Source: Leucogyrophana mollusca
Lineage: Eukaryota; Basidiomycota; Agaricomycetes; Boletales
NCBI GenBank assembly: GCA_021014945.1
Contig: MU266333.1
Coordinates: 124,001 to 188,000, forward strand
Length of the DNA: 64,000 nucleotides
Direction: 5' to 3'
Position numbers and translations under genes: made by a program. Below the pieces are notes generated by a model that did no database searches, had not been told where the DNA came from, and was given only the letters and a program-made list of their open reading frames with translations. Below are positions 1 to 11,798 of this stretch, piece after piece. Positions within the stretch are counted from its first letter, which is position 1. Every line of letters starts with the position of its first letter.

Positions 1-715
1 GCTCGGACTATAACACTACCAGCCTGGCCTATATCTTGCGGTGTAGGACAAAGATTGATTGACGGACTTGTGATTTAGATGGGGAAGCGGAGAACACATC
101 GCACGGAGGTTCGTAGTATTTATCTATCACTTTGGACATGTACGATTATAGCTTGTAACATCTAGACGGCATGGAACTGGATGGGTCCTCACAGCCAGCA
201 GCAAGCTCTTCCCGCATATCGACACATGGTCCAAGGAATTCACGGAGAGAAGAGTGGAGGAAGTCGAAAGGGCTGTCCGCAGTACCAAAAAGACGGGGCA
301 TCAATCGGCAGGGACTGCCAGCTGCGAGACGCAAAGCTGGGCGCCCATCGCGCAGACGGTAGTTTTCAACGGTGTCAAAAAATTATATTCTACATTCTAC
401 CAGGCTCCCGTGGGATCCGCAACCATCCAGCGGGGCATACATTGGGGAACGAAGGTATATTGTTAGACGGAGGCGTCACTTTATAAAGAGTGATTAGGGC
501 TATCGTATCAAAAGGCAGCCGTAGGTATGATGTGGCAAATGTAACAGGTATGCGATAGCGACAGGGAGTATGTATGTGGTGAAGGGTACGATTATTGAGA
601 CAACTGATGTACATCAATGCATCATCGTAAGGCTTCGTCTTCTAATGGGTTATGAACATGAAGGTCATGTTATCGAAGAGGTATCATAATCCAATCCGAG
701 GTGAGCGTGTTTTGA
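1..715. other. no recognisable gene
   Basis: Only short overlapping open frames are present on both strands and none resembles a known family. The right end is the 3' flank of the membrane protein gene that stops at 716. I see no tRNA, repeat array or transposon ends here. Confidence 0.5.
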
Positions 716-2708
716 CTAGACCGCGTTGAAGCGCACCGAATGTGGAGAGTGAGGCGTCAGCTGCCCGTTCTCGTCGATGATCTCCAACTTTGGTGGACGT
801 GCGTGGTCAGAGTCCGACGAAGTGCGGTCGCTGTCTGGCTCTGGCCAGTCCTTGCCATATGGGGATTTCGGAGACCTCATAGACGTAGACGCAGTCAATG
901 TCCCCGAGGTTGGTCTGTGTCAATAGATAGCGCATCCTCAGCAAGACATAACGAACGCTTGAACGAAGGAAATCTTACGTGAACTCTGCCAAGGTGTACG
1001 AGTCGGTCGTGACGCGGACCTCAGGCCTCATGGGTTTCCGCGGTGATACACTCTTGAAGCTGGTGCGGCTTTTCGGACTCAGTGGGAGGATGTTTCCGCC
1101 GAAAGTGGTTACAAGATTCGGAGAGGGCATGGCACTTTCTTGGTGGTTGTATTCCTTAAGGCGGATGACAGCGCGGCACGCAGCAATCGCCCTGGGAGAC
1201 GATCAGAGGTGATCAGAACAGGAACCCGACAGCAAATTGCGCAGGACATACGAAATTGTCACAGCAGGAACCTGTAATGGGACGTCAGCATAGTTTTGAG
1301 GCTCAACCATTGTTCCCGCTCACCGTTGCGATTCTGCATGGAGGAAAACCGGATTCGTAATTTGTTCAGTCAATGTATTCAGCATAAAAGCGAGCCCGTC
1401 GCACTCACACGTTCATCTCAACTGTTGAAGAGCTCATAAGTATTCGCTCGTGAGACTCGCATTGAATGAGCGCTTACCGTTTAGATTGAGTACATTAAGC
1501 ACCTGAAACGACGTATGGAGTCAGTTGCATTGCAGTCCCATCAAAAATCGGTAGACTCTTACCGCAGGGAAAATGTTGCAGGTGAAGCTAATCAAAAAGT
1601 ACACCAATCCGTCGCGGAAGAGTAGCCCGGTGAGGCCGGCGTTCCTGAAGCGCTTACCCAGCGCTACGGCGGTGAAAACCATTATGGCACAGTCGAAGCC
1701 CATGGCTATAGTTAAAAGGACATCGACGCCGTTAAACACGGAGAGGACCACACGGACAAGAATACTCACTATAGAAGAAGGTGACATTGAGTAATGTGTG
1801 ATTGGTGTAATCCACAACGCAGACTTGGGCTTGGTCACTCCATTGGGCCCTCACGATGAACATTCCTCGGATCAGTAAACCCCAGTGTACGAGTGACAGG
1901 GCGCCAATCGCGCTGATTATAAGGGGGCGCCATTCCCACAGCGCCATCCTGCCAGATGTAATGTGAGTTTGGAAAGTTACTAAACACGCTACTCAGCATA
2001 CGTTCTGATCGCGAGTGAAGTGGAAGCGCCAAGAATGGTCGTATTTCCTGCGAACTAATGTAAAGATCGTGAGTATTCGCCGACGTCTCATCAGGAATTG
2101 GCAGACCGAGATGAAAGTGTAAAGAGCCTGGAGATGCATTCAGTCGGCGGATGTTTGACATCAGAAAGGAAGAAATACATACGATGCAATTTATCTGCCG
2201 AAAGGAGACAGGCGGTTAGCATCGGTGGGCGAGCTTGAGCAGGGCGCCAATCGGTTACCTTGGTCTTCACAGAGAACGATATGATTCTGCCAAGAATTCA
2301 GTTTTCATAAGAAACTACGATTGGGGTAACACGTACAATCCGATGAACGCGAGGAGCATGCAGTAGCGGCACAGGAAGAAAAAGACTAGAAACGAGGTTA
2401 GCTAATGGCCAAGTGTGAGGAATGAATGATTGCATACTCTACAGTAAATGTTAGCAAATCCCAAAAACCGACGTCGTGGCGATAGTGCTCACCAATGGCC
2501 AGGCGATCTTGCGCCGACCTCTTATGATGGCCCACTCAAATCCGGAGGTTAGGAACACCTCCCAAACGTACAAGCCAAAAAGACAGTATATGATCTTGAC
2601 GAAGGCATCTGTAGACCCCGGTAAGCATCGCGGACGCGAGCAATGACCACAGCACGCAAACTCACCGCCCTCTGCGGCCATTTCGTGGGGATCAGACCAG
2701 TTCACCAT
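716..2708 (-). CDS. seven-helix fungal membrane protein with many microexons
   Basis: This is an Agaricomycete-type serpentine membrane protein of unknown function. Seen in sequence: family-like blocks in the expected order, including FGLYVWEVFLTSGFEW, a CRYCMLLAFIGL helix, MALWEW, HWGLLIRGMFIV, a TNHTLLN motif, LLFRDGLVYFLISF, and IAACRAVIRLKEY before a polar tail. I resolve about 15 exons. The start is the ATG at 2706-2708 (MVNWSDPHEM), because a GT donor follows shortly after and joins in frame to the first helix; a longer upstream reading exists but is not needed. Very short exons lie at 2183-2194 (12 nt), 2107-2127 (21 nt), 1478-1502 (25 nt), 1409-1421 (13 nt), 1324-1333 (10 nt) and 1252-1271 (20 nt). 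All have GT/AG ends and join in frame to give VLNVLNLN-VEMNVIAT-VPAVTIS-AIAACRAV. The last exon, 716-914, is polar and ends in TAG. Function and ligand are unknown. Confidence 0.8.
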
Positions 2709-3646
2709 GTTCACCTGAGTGTGCAAAGGACTGGAGCGGTATGGTAAGAACGACATAGAGGTGGGTGGGGGCAGTGCTCACTGTTGACAGAGCGAGAAAA
2801 GACAGACAGCGATGGTAGACGGGGATGTCTCCTCGAAGATTAAATCCGGTACCGCGCGTTGCTCTTATACGCATGGAATTGAGTCTCCGGATGTCTGGAC
2901 AATGCGGCGGAAAGAAGTAATTTCGGAAGCTGCGAGAACCCAAAAAGAGTGAATGTCAACCGGTTACGTGAAGGCTCATTGCCTCAGTATCGGCGATTCC
3001 TCCCTTCGGTGGTCCCAAGACGCGCAAGAGCACATTCTCGACCCTATTATTCGCGGTTTTTCGCCACCCGTCTGATGAATGGAATCAGAACAACTGGAAA
3101 AAATAGTAACAGGAAGTTCGTGAGACGCGTTCAGCACTGAGCCGGGCCCCCCGGTGACTTACAGCCAATGTTGAAGCATTTCCAAAGCGATCTAGTCGGC
3201 GGCGCCGACGTGGGACCATGGAGTCAGATCTCTCGATCAGAGTACTGTCTAAGCGAACGGATGCAAACGTCCAAGAAGCCCAAACCAAGGCTTCGGGAAC
3301 ACCCGTTTGGCGTCGAGTCAGTCCATTCCCTTCATCCAAACTCGCCTCCAAACTAAACTTGGGATGCACAGCAAATCTTCACGCCCACCAGAGAGTGCTA
3401 CTCTACAGGGTCCTGTTGCCCTACGGGTCAAGATTAGCTCACTTATTGTCTATTGATGCAAATCTTGCGGTCCATATTCTTTCTTCGTATGTTCCCCTTG
3501 TTCCGTTTATGGCGGCCATCGTACACATATAAACTCCTAATCAAAGTCATTAAGATCATCATATCAAAAGGCTGCCGCAATCAGCACCCTGAACGGATCA
3601 TCAGTTCCGAGTTGTGTTCAGCAAATTTGACAAAGTGTTATAGGAT
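2709..3646. other. intergenic, no gene recognised
   Basis: This stretch holds the 5' flank of the membrane protein gene and the 3' flank of ERB1. Short open frames on both strands show no family similarity and no consistent splice pattern. Confidence 0.5.
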
Positions 3647-6278
3647 TCAACTACACCAAACTAGAACATTGCCGTCGGCACCTGCGCTAACGAGCCAGGG
3701 TTGCCGACTAGCCCACTTCACCTGCAGCACCCCCAGGCCTTCTCTGACGTCATGTCCCCTAAGAATCTTCAGAGGGACGATCAGAGGATCGGTCATGAGG
3801 TCGCTGTAGACTCTCGCGTGAAAGACTTGAATGGAACCGTCATCAGAGGATGACGCAAATAGAGGATAGGTGGGGTGGAATTGAAGCGAGCGAATGGCAC
3901 GAGTATGGTAGCTAGAAAGTGATGCCCAAATTCGTCAGATTAAAATGGAATGTCATTGGACTCATATACGCACCGAAGAATCTTGTATGGCTTGTCACTC
4001 AGCTCCAAATCGAACCAACAGAGTTTGCGATCGTAGCCGCCGACGATCACATGGTCTCCAGAAGGATGCACGTCCATCGATGAAATCCACTTGATACCTG
4101 GCATTAATGTCTTGAGTAACTTTTGCTCTGCCAGGTTATACAGCCTAACGTAACGTTGTGTCTGGAACATCATTTAATGAATAGTTAGCGTAGACCTATA
4201 ATTGAGTCAAGCCACTAGTACGTACAGCAACGAAAAAGTGTGGCTTCGTCGGATGGAAAAGTACCAATTGAACAGTGCCCTTAATCTTTTTAAATGGCGC
4301 CTGCGAATGTCTGCGCGAGATCTGATGCATCCAAACACCACCTTGGCTTTCGCTGCTAGCTGCAAAGACAGTTAGTGCGCTCTTCGTAAGGCACGAAAAA
4401 CAGTTTGCTCACAAACTGAAGCCAAATAGTCGCCCTTCCTATGCCAGGTCAATTGCTTAGGGAGCCCAGACGCGGGGGGTAGGTTGATGGTCAGAATGGA
4501 ACCATCGGCAGAGGATGCCGCGGAAGACGTCCATTTGATTGCCGACTGGGTGGCGGGAGGGAGGGTCGCTGGTGCGAGGAGAGATTGAGTCAGATTGGAA
4601 ACGGCAGGCGTCAGGTGCGGCGGTATGAAGAAGTGCAGCTTTTCTTCTCTGTGAGCCTTCTTTCAGTTACGCGCTCGCAGGAAGACACCACGACACGTAC
4701 ATTCCGGCGACGAAGAAGCTGACATCCGTTCTTGGGCACCACTCGATGGCACCCACCTTGCTGTCGACCTTCCACCGCTTCACCTCTCTCCCAACGTTTA
4801 CCTCCCACAAGCTCACCACACCCTCTTCGTCGCCGCTTGCAACCCACGCGCCGTCGGGACTCACACCTAAACATCTAACTCTGCCTTTTGCGTGCGTGAA
4901 TTTGAGCGACTTATAATTAGGGAATGGTTTCAAGCTGCTCGGGCTAGGCAGTTTAGGGATCAAGCTGTTTGGATCGATATTGAGCTTTGTCCGCTGTATG
5001 CGCGGGGCGAGGTAGAGATCTAGCTGGCGATTGAACCGCTCCTTGATGAACCGGTCGTATGCGGGAACCAAACGCAGTGCTGAATATTTCTGCGGGAGGT
5101 AGTCACGCTCGCGGTCTTCAGGTTCGGTCTTTTCCCACTGTTCTCGTTCGGCGTCGGTGGGAAGGTATTCCTCTGGGGGATTATATGATTCGGAGTTAGT
5201 GGGTAGACGAGGTTTGGGTGCAGGGAGGGGTGGTGGTTGGTTGGAGGGTGGCTCATTCCAGATAGCGTACACCTGGTTTTTGTCGGAACTCGTCGGTTTT
5301 GACCCGATGATACGTCCTTGGCGAATAGCGCGGACGATTTTCATGATCTACGCAAAGGTCACGATACGTCCTATGTTCTCTACGCCGAGCGTACCTTTTG
5401 TTTTTCCCATTTACTGGGGAGCCATCTACGTTTTGGCTCGGGAGCGGACGATAGAGGCATAATCTCCTCCTTACCTTTGCCGGTAAACCATTCGACTGTG
5501 GGCTCGTAGGGGTCATAGTTGGTGTCAGGATTTTCGCCTGCCTGTAGTCTGCGAATGATATCCAACTCCTCCGCAGACAGGGGTTTGTCCATCTGAGTGT
5601 TTTTATCGAAAGCTGCAGTCCTGCGTGATGATCAGGATGTTGGCATTTGAATGACGAACGAAATGGCGCACCATGCCGATGGATCTTCAACGGTTTGCAG
5701 AAATTTGTCTAGTTCATCACCTCGAGCGGGGCGTAAGACCCTCTTCCCGTTGATGTCGTAACCAATATGGGGAAGGTCATCATACCAGTGCATTGGCACA
5801 TTACCGACACGATTAGGATCCTGAGTTGCACGTTCGCATTTAACTCGTGTAGGACTGCAAAGACACTGCGCACCTCTTCTGTTGACGAGTCTGAATCATA
5901 GTCCGGCTCAATCTCTGGGAATACACGTTTTGGCTGGCCTGTAATGTCGGAAACGACAGTTTTGGATTTTGGAAAGATTTGCAGGTCGCTATCCTCGCCC
6001 GAGTCCTCGTCTTCCTCCTCGTCTTCTTCCTCTTCCTCTTCTTCATCCTCGTCTTCGCTATCTTCAAAGTCCTCATCCTCGCTGTCGCTCCTGGTATCGA
6101 TCTCGGGAAATACATCGACTTCGTTATCGTCCTTGTCGCTCTCCGCTTCGGCATCCTTTTCCTCATCACTCAGCATTTCGAGACCAACCGCCTCCTCGAA
6201 CGCGCCTTTCTCAGGCTCTTCGACATCTTCCCGCTGTTTCCGCTTTTTGTGCGACTTTTTGAGATCTGCAACGGCCAT
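3647..6278 (-). CDS. ERB1: ribosome biogenesis protein ERB1 (BOP1)
   Basis: ERB1 is the WD40 subunit of the PeBoW complex (with NOP7 and YTM1), needed in the nucleolus for 27S pre-rRNA processing and 60S subunit assembly. The reading starts [18 protein letters not shown] at 6278 and runs into a long Asp/Glu/Ser tract (roughly residues 25-90), typical of the family. The BOP1 N-terminal domain follows, with recognisable pieces [34 protein letters not shown] and [18 protein letters not shown] repeats come next ([50 protein letters not shown]), and the protein ends [14 protein letters not shown] with TGA at 3647-3649. Several short introns interrupt the gene. Only 160 bp separate its start from that of ARP4 on the other strand, so the promoter is probably shared. 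The identification is firm; individual exon edges are by eye. Confidence 0.93.
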
Positions 6279-6438
6279 AAGGTCCCTCGACGCGAATTTT
6301 TGAGCGAGCAGCTCTGATCGAATTTTTTGGGCGTGAGTGTGGCTGTGGCTGTGCAGAGGCCAATAGCTTTAGATCTGATCGGGCGCGAACCAACAACACT
6401 CCTTGCCCTTACACCGCGAATAGGCCTGCTAGTTGAAA
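6279..6438. promoter_or_regulatory. shared promoter of ERB1 and ARP4
   Basis: The two start codons face away from each other with 160 bp between them, so regulatory elements and both 5' leaders must lie in this interval or overlap the genes. No clear TATA box is visible. Calling it bidirectional is inference from the spacing. Confidence 0.6.
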
Positions 6439-8234
6439 ATGGTAAACTACGGAGGAGGTACGCCAGAATGCAATATCAGCTTGGCATAGCGCTCACACAC
6501 GCGACAGACGAAGTGTCCGCATTGGTCGTCGACATTGGGTCCTCATCGGTGCGCGCAGGATATGCGGGAGATGATACGCCAAAGGCGATCATATCCTCGT
6601 ATTACGGGTACAAGGCCAACACGCCCGATGCTGACGTCCAAATGGGCGAGGCAGAGCCCCAGGGAGACGCCTCAACCGAACCCGCAAAGCCAAAGAATGA
6701 CGCCAAGTTGTATCTTGGCCAACACGGTCCATCCATCTGGAGAGAAGGAATGGAGATCGGGAATCCCGTTCGAGATGGAACAAGTGGGTGTCACAGATCA
6801 ACTCCATACCATGGCTTGGACCCTCTCTAATCATGGAGGACAGTATTTGACTATAACCCGATTCCTGCACTGATATCGCATGCTTTGGTCGACGTGATGC
6901 GGAGCAACCCCTCAGAGCACCCCATCCTCGTTACGGAGCCGGCGTGGAACACACCCGCCGACAGAGAACGCATGGCCGAAATAATGTTTGAAGAGTTTCA
7001 GGTCCCCGCTTTTTACATCGCCAATACGGGCGTCTTGAACGCGTACGAATCGGGTATACTGTTTCGTTCGAATGCTCACCGGTCACGCTAGGTTCGCAGC
7101 TGGTAAAGGTTCTGCCTTGGTCATCGACGTCGGCCACTCGATGGCTAGCATCACACCTGTAGTCGATGGGTTCGTCCTGCGAAAAGGTGCGCGAAGTGTT
7201 ACTTACCCAACGAAGCTACGATACTACATGAAACACAGGGCTCGTCTACTCCGCCCTCCCAAAACTCGTGCACGCGCACGCTAGGCACATTCTCGTCGGA
7301 TCTACACAAACGCGGAGGGGCATCGACTTGTATCCCCACCAACTCATTGCAAACAAATCGGTAACGTGCACCATAATGTGGCGTAAATATAATGCGTGCT
7401 GAATATCAACTCTCCAGCCGGTAGAACCATCAGCTCCACCGCGGTTCACTTTACGTGAGGACCGCATGCCTGGGACCACAGATAGCTGGAAGACGTGGTA
7501 CGAAAACCGAGAAGTCGACGAATGGATCCAGAGCGTCGCAGGGGTGCTGGACCAGGGATGGAATGAACAGTGACTACCTCCATGTCATCTCCATGTTCTT
7601 GCCCTGACGCATCATTCAGAGCGGCCGCTGCCCGCCCACCTCGACAATACGAGTTCCCCACAGGCTACAACATGTACTTCGGGCCGGAGCGATACCAAGT
7701 CGGAGAGCAATTCTTCTACCACTCTCCCCAACTGGTCGTACGTCCGTCCTCCCCGGCCACCGTATCAAGTACTGATCAGCAGCCGCAGGCCTCGAACCCC
7801 AACCTCCCGAAAAACATCCCGACGCTGCTCTCCGAGTCCCTGCGCGCGTGCGATCCAGACCTGCGCCAGGTCCTCATGGGCAACGTCGTCCTCACCGGCG
7901 GTGGGAGCCTCTTTGCGGGCTTTGCGGACCGGCTGGAGACCGAGCTGCTGAGGAACTTCCCGCATGTGAGTGCATCGTAGCGCTGTCTGTCGCATTGCCT
8001 TAGACCCATGCCTTCCCCGTGTAGGTCAAAATCCATGCACCCGGAAACCCGATTGAGCGCCGGTATGGAGGCTGGCTTGGTGGGAGTATCCTGGCGAGTC
8101 TGGGTACGTTCCATCAGCTCTGGATAAGCAAGGAAGAATGGCAGGTAAGGCTTGTTCAACATCTACTTCGGGGCCCGCGCTCATATATTGTCTAGGAGCA
8201 TGGCAGAGCTATCGTCGGGCAGAGATGTAAATGA
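6439..8234 (+). CDS. ARP4: actin-related protein 4 (chromatin remodelling)
   Basis: ARP4 is a nuclear actin-related protein found in the NuA4 acetyltransferase and the INO80 and SWR1 remodellers. The first exon encodes MVNYGG and splices in frame to [21 protein letters not shown], the ARP4-type start. Later blocks follow the actin fold: [76 protein letters not shown], then [39 protein letters not shown] and [18 protein letters not shown]. It ends [12 protein letters not shown] with TGA at 8232-8234. An acidic, Pro-rich insert after the first block (around 6640-6700) is absent from conventional actin. The gene has several small introns, and no frame disruption was found. Confidence 0.9.
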
Positions 8235-8713
8235 TGACACGATGTCCTGTACCCTCGTACTACATATCACACTTTGACTTATCCCGATGGCGGGGCCCAT
8301 GACCAGGGTGAACTGTTCGATTGATCACTTGGTAAGTACACATAATTGACAAGTCGTTGTTTTTGTCTCTTTGGAATCTCGGATCCACCATGGGAAGCAC
8401 AGCTTCCCTGCGCCATCCCCACCCCGATCTGTACATCTCTTTCGACGCCAAGAAGAAAAAGTCAAATGCAAAAGGGCAGGTGAACGAATCAGAAGGGTAT
8501 GGCATACGCAACTGTAGAACACACAATGGGATGGGGTGGGGGGGAATAATAAAAATGAAGGAGGGAATCTGGGTTGAAGGAGAACCGTGCTAGCACCAGG
8601 TGTCCGTTCCGATACAAGCCCAAGGTATTCAAGCGGAGATATCATCTTTCGTGAAAAGGAATGCGAGGTATCGAGGGGGTAAAAACGGATTCATCGTATC
8701 TTCTGCCTTGAGA
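8235..8713. other. convergent 3' flanks
   Basis: This is the interval between the stop codons of ARP4 (+) and the next gene (-). It presumably holds both 3' untranslated regions. No additional gene is supported. Confidence 0.5.
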
Positions 8714-10236
8714 TCAGTACGCCTCGAGCGTCTCGCGGCGCTCGCGCGCGCCCATGAGGACACCCAGGCCGCCAATAGCCTTCCTCCTGATCCTTGTCGC
8801 AAAGTTCTTCGGCCCCAGCTCATCCGCGCCCGACGGCGGGCCGCGGGGCTGCCGCATCGGCTGCGCGAGCCGCGGGTTGACGATCGCGGGGAGGACGATC
8901 GCGTGCGTCGCAGGGCGGCCCATGCCGAGGCCCTCGTACAGCTTCTTCGTCGCCTCTTCGCGCGGCGAGAGCGGCGTGTCGAGCGAGGACGAGGAGTGCG
9001 GCGTGGTGGGGTTGGACTGCGAGCTCGCGGAGGAGTAGGCGTCGTCGTACTCGCTCTCGGCGGGGGAATCGACGGCGATGATGACGGGGACGGAGCCGTG
9101 CGCGGGGGCGGCGCTGAAACTGAGCGGGCGGGGGCGGGCTTTGTTTGTGGCGAGGGAGGGGGGCGGCGAGAGGCGTTCGCCTGGTGGAGGCGTGATTTTC
9201 ACACTGGGAGAGACAGAGGTCGACACCGCGCGGAGGCCGCTGAGCACGGAGTTATTGGCCCCGCCCCGCCTCCAAGACACAGCAGAGTCGGACTTGGAGG
9301 GCGCGTTGGTGCCGGTAGCGCTGGCAGAATTCGAGGAGAGGCTGCCGAGGGAGGTTCCGCCGCTAATCACGGTGGTCTGGCCGGGTGGGGAATAGCTCTG
9401 CGGCGGGGAGTCTGGCACGTCTTCTCTTGACCTCGGGAATGCCACGCTGGCAACGGGGCGGCTTCCGAATCTACCTCCAAGGGCGGCGGTCATGGGTACT
9501 TGTTCCTCGAGCGGGGGTGAGTTGCTTACGCCGAGCTGAGCCTTGAGCAGCTCGGCTTGGCTTGGACGGCGCGCCGGCACGTTATTCGCGGCGGAGCGCA
9601 TGTCGAAGGTAGTGTTAAGCGGACCAGCAGTCGCTGGAGGGTTCAGACTGGCACGGCGACTCTGGCTAACCTGCTTCCGCAGAGCCTCTGCGAGAACAGC
9701 GGCTTGAACCTGTTGCGAGCGCTGTGCTTGCGCAGACTGCGGGCGAGTACGTGATCAGTGAGTGGAGCTGGTGGAGTTTGTGAGAAATTAGTTACCTGCA
9801 ACCTGAGCATCTCCATCTGCATCATTTGCAGGTACGTCTGCGGGTCTACAGGTGCGGGTGCTTGCACGCCGGCAGAGTACGAGGGGTTGAACGGGACGCT
9901 GTTCGGGTTCAAGGGCCTCGATCCTCCCATCTGTTGCTGTTGCTGCTGCATGAACCTGTGGTTGGGGCCATCGACCGCGGCCGTCATCGGGTGGGTGGGG
10001 GCTCTGTTGTTGATGTACAGGTTCTGGGAGAACAGCTCTCCAACTTCGTCCATGTCCTCTTCCACTGGGGAAGTGCAGTACTGCGTGGAGTTGGATGCGA
10101 AGCGGGGGACGTTGAATGAGCCTCCAGGGGCGGCGGTGTGCGGCACGGACATGTTCATAGACACTGATCGGACACCGCCTGTGCGGAGGCCGTTGAGGAG
10201 AGAAGCGCGGGAGTTGGGAGGATAGGCGGCAGCCAT
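8714..10236 (-). CDS. large disordered hypothetical protein
   Basis: The protein is roughly 490 residues in two exons joined across a small intron near 9735-9795, where MQMEMLRLQ continues in frame with SAQAQRSQQVQAAVLAEALR. It starts MAAAYPPNSRASLLNGLR at 10236. Composition is dominated by Ser, Pro, Ala and Gln, with a short poly-Q run (about residue 96). A likely helical stretch sits around the exon junction, and an acidic DSPAESEYDDAYSS patch lies in the second half. The C-terminus is different: basic and ordered-looking, with FATRIRRKAIGGLGVLMGAR just before the stop. I recognise no domain. The composition suits a scaffold or regulatory protein, but that is inference. GC content is high in the 3' half, around 8700-9200. 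Confidence 0.75.
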
Positions 10237-10552
10237 TGTTTGCGAGGCAGGGGAGGTAGAGAGCGATTGGAGTCGAGATGGGGCCGGCTACGCAATCTCG
10301 GACGTGAATTACGGGCTGTGATAATACTCGGGCGATAGACGAAAAGATGATACAGCTGTCGAGATGTGGGTCAGATTGGGCGAGAATCGGGTGGATTGGG
10401 CTTACGGGCTGGTATAAAATGAGTCTCGAGTCTTGAAGCGGTGGACTCTCTGGCAGAACAAAATAAAACTCTCTCGCTGAGAGCTTGGCCTGTGAAGGGA
10501 AAAATACGAGTATAATATGTGATTGAAAAAGAAAAGAAGATAGTGATTTGTG

Positions 10553-10560
10553 TTTTTATA
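10553..10560 (-). promoter_or_regulatory. TATA box of the disordered-protein gene
   Basis: On the minus strand this reads TATAAAAA. Upstream of it (10568-10660) lies a strongly pyrimidine-rich CT tract on the sense strand. About 315 bp separate the box from the ATG at 10236, which leaves room for a long 5' leader. The layout of CT tract, TATA and leader is typical of strong basidiomycete promoters. Confidence 0.5.
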
Positions 10561-10932
10561 TGATGGTTAGAGAGAGAGATGGAGTTCAAAGGAAGACAAA
10601 CGAGAAAAAGGGAGACTTTGCCAAGGTCAGAGAGAGAGAGAAGGAGAGAGAGACAATCGACGCGAGAGGCGCTCGATCCAAAACACTCCAACAGTGGCTG
10701 TACAGAACCCCAACAATCCACCAACCCTGCGTAAGACTCAGGCTGAGGCTGTAGCACTGGGCTGTAGCTTATCGTTTCAGGCAGACTGTCTGCACTGGTT
10801 TATCTGTTATTGCCCATCGTACCACGCAACACAATAGATACCACGGCCCTATCCAACACGTGTCCTCTCTTTTGTTCTCTTCGATTGGGTGACAAACGAA
10901 CGTCAAAGCAGCGGCCGGCTGTCAATTGGCTT

Positions 10933-11663
10933 TCAAAGGTACTTTTTCGCACTCGCCCGGACACGTGTATCAAACACTGTACTGCGTATGGGAGAGTGTG
11001 CGGTGTGAAATGGATTCAACATCGTCTGTGATCGATCAACACAGTCCAGCGTTATTCGTGGACTGCTCTTCGCTCTTTGCCGTGGTCATGCGGGCTCACC
11101 TTCAAGTACAGTTCCCAGACATCGTGGAAAAACGACCTGATGCCATCGTCGTTCTTCGTCTCGTGCAACAGGATGAATTTCATGTCTATAGTGTGCACGT
11201 AAGTCTCTGTCAGTACACGCCAAGCCCGACTTACTTCCAGGTGTGACGAATGCGGACACCGTCCACTCGTTGAACTTGTCCACAGACTTCAGGTACCTGT
11301 CTCGCAGTAGGTGAAAAACTGTTCAGCCGAGACAAGAGCTCGCTCAGGTACTCACATGGTGCCATCCTTGCGCATCACATCCTCGATGATATCCAAACTT
11401 GCATTCGCAATCATCTGGATAACATGCCGGTCCTGTCCGCCTCCCATCCGCACTCCGCCCCCCTGGCCTGGGACGTGGTGAGATTGGGTAGCACTAGACG
11501 CGCCAGACAACGCGGTCAGCGTGCCCGCAAACGCAGATGTAGACCACGTTGGTAGATTAGATGAAAGCGGCGAGGAGATCGTCTGTGCAGGCTTGGTAGA
11601 ATAGTGCGTCAGGCTGTACAAGGGCGTGTCCGAGGGCGAGAGCAGGAACAGATGGTGTGACAT
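10933..11663 (-). CDS. TRS20: TRAPP complex subunit TRS20 (sedlin)
   Basis: TRS20/TRAPPC2 is a small longin-fold subunit of the TRAPP tethering complexes in ER-Golgi traffic and autophagy. The first exon starts MSHHLFLLSPSDTPLYSL. It carries a Ser/Thr/Gly-rich insert of about 45 residues before HVIQMIANASLDIIEDVMRK, longer than the compact human protein. In-frame splices give YLKSVDKFNEWTVSAFVTPG, then NMKFILLHETKNDDGIRSFF, then the C-terminus NPFHTAHSPIRSTVFDTRV followed by RASAKKYL and TGA at 10933-10935. The C-terminal SPIRS...FD.RVR..AKKYL pattern is diagnostic. The gene is head-to-head with the rhomboid gene, 135 bp apart. Confidence 0.92.
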
Positions 11664-11798
11664 TTATTGCGGTCGCAGTCTCAGATCTGAAATATGAATG
11701 TCTAAGTACTGCTGGCCGGAGGATTGTGTGTACACTGTACAGCCGCGGCACATGGACGTTCTGGTCAAAGACACCATAGAGACTCTACCAACAATATT

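Noticed and set aside
501..3583. Short similarity between TATCGTATCAAAAGGCAGCC (about 501) and CATCATATCAAAAGGCTGCC (about 3558)
   Set aside because: Similarity does not extend convincingly beyond about 25 bases, so it is not reported as a repeat family.
5944..6317. Long serine-rich and leucine-rich plus-strand frames
   Set aside because: They are the antisense shadow of the Asp/Glu/Ser tract of ERB1 on the minus strand.
8600..9430. 276-codon plus-strand open frame rich in Arg and Gly
   Set aside because: It is antisense to the GC-rich second exon of the disordered protein; its composition is that of a complementary-strand artefact and it has no family pattern.
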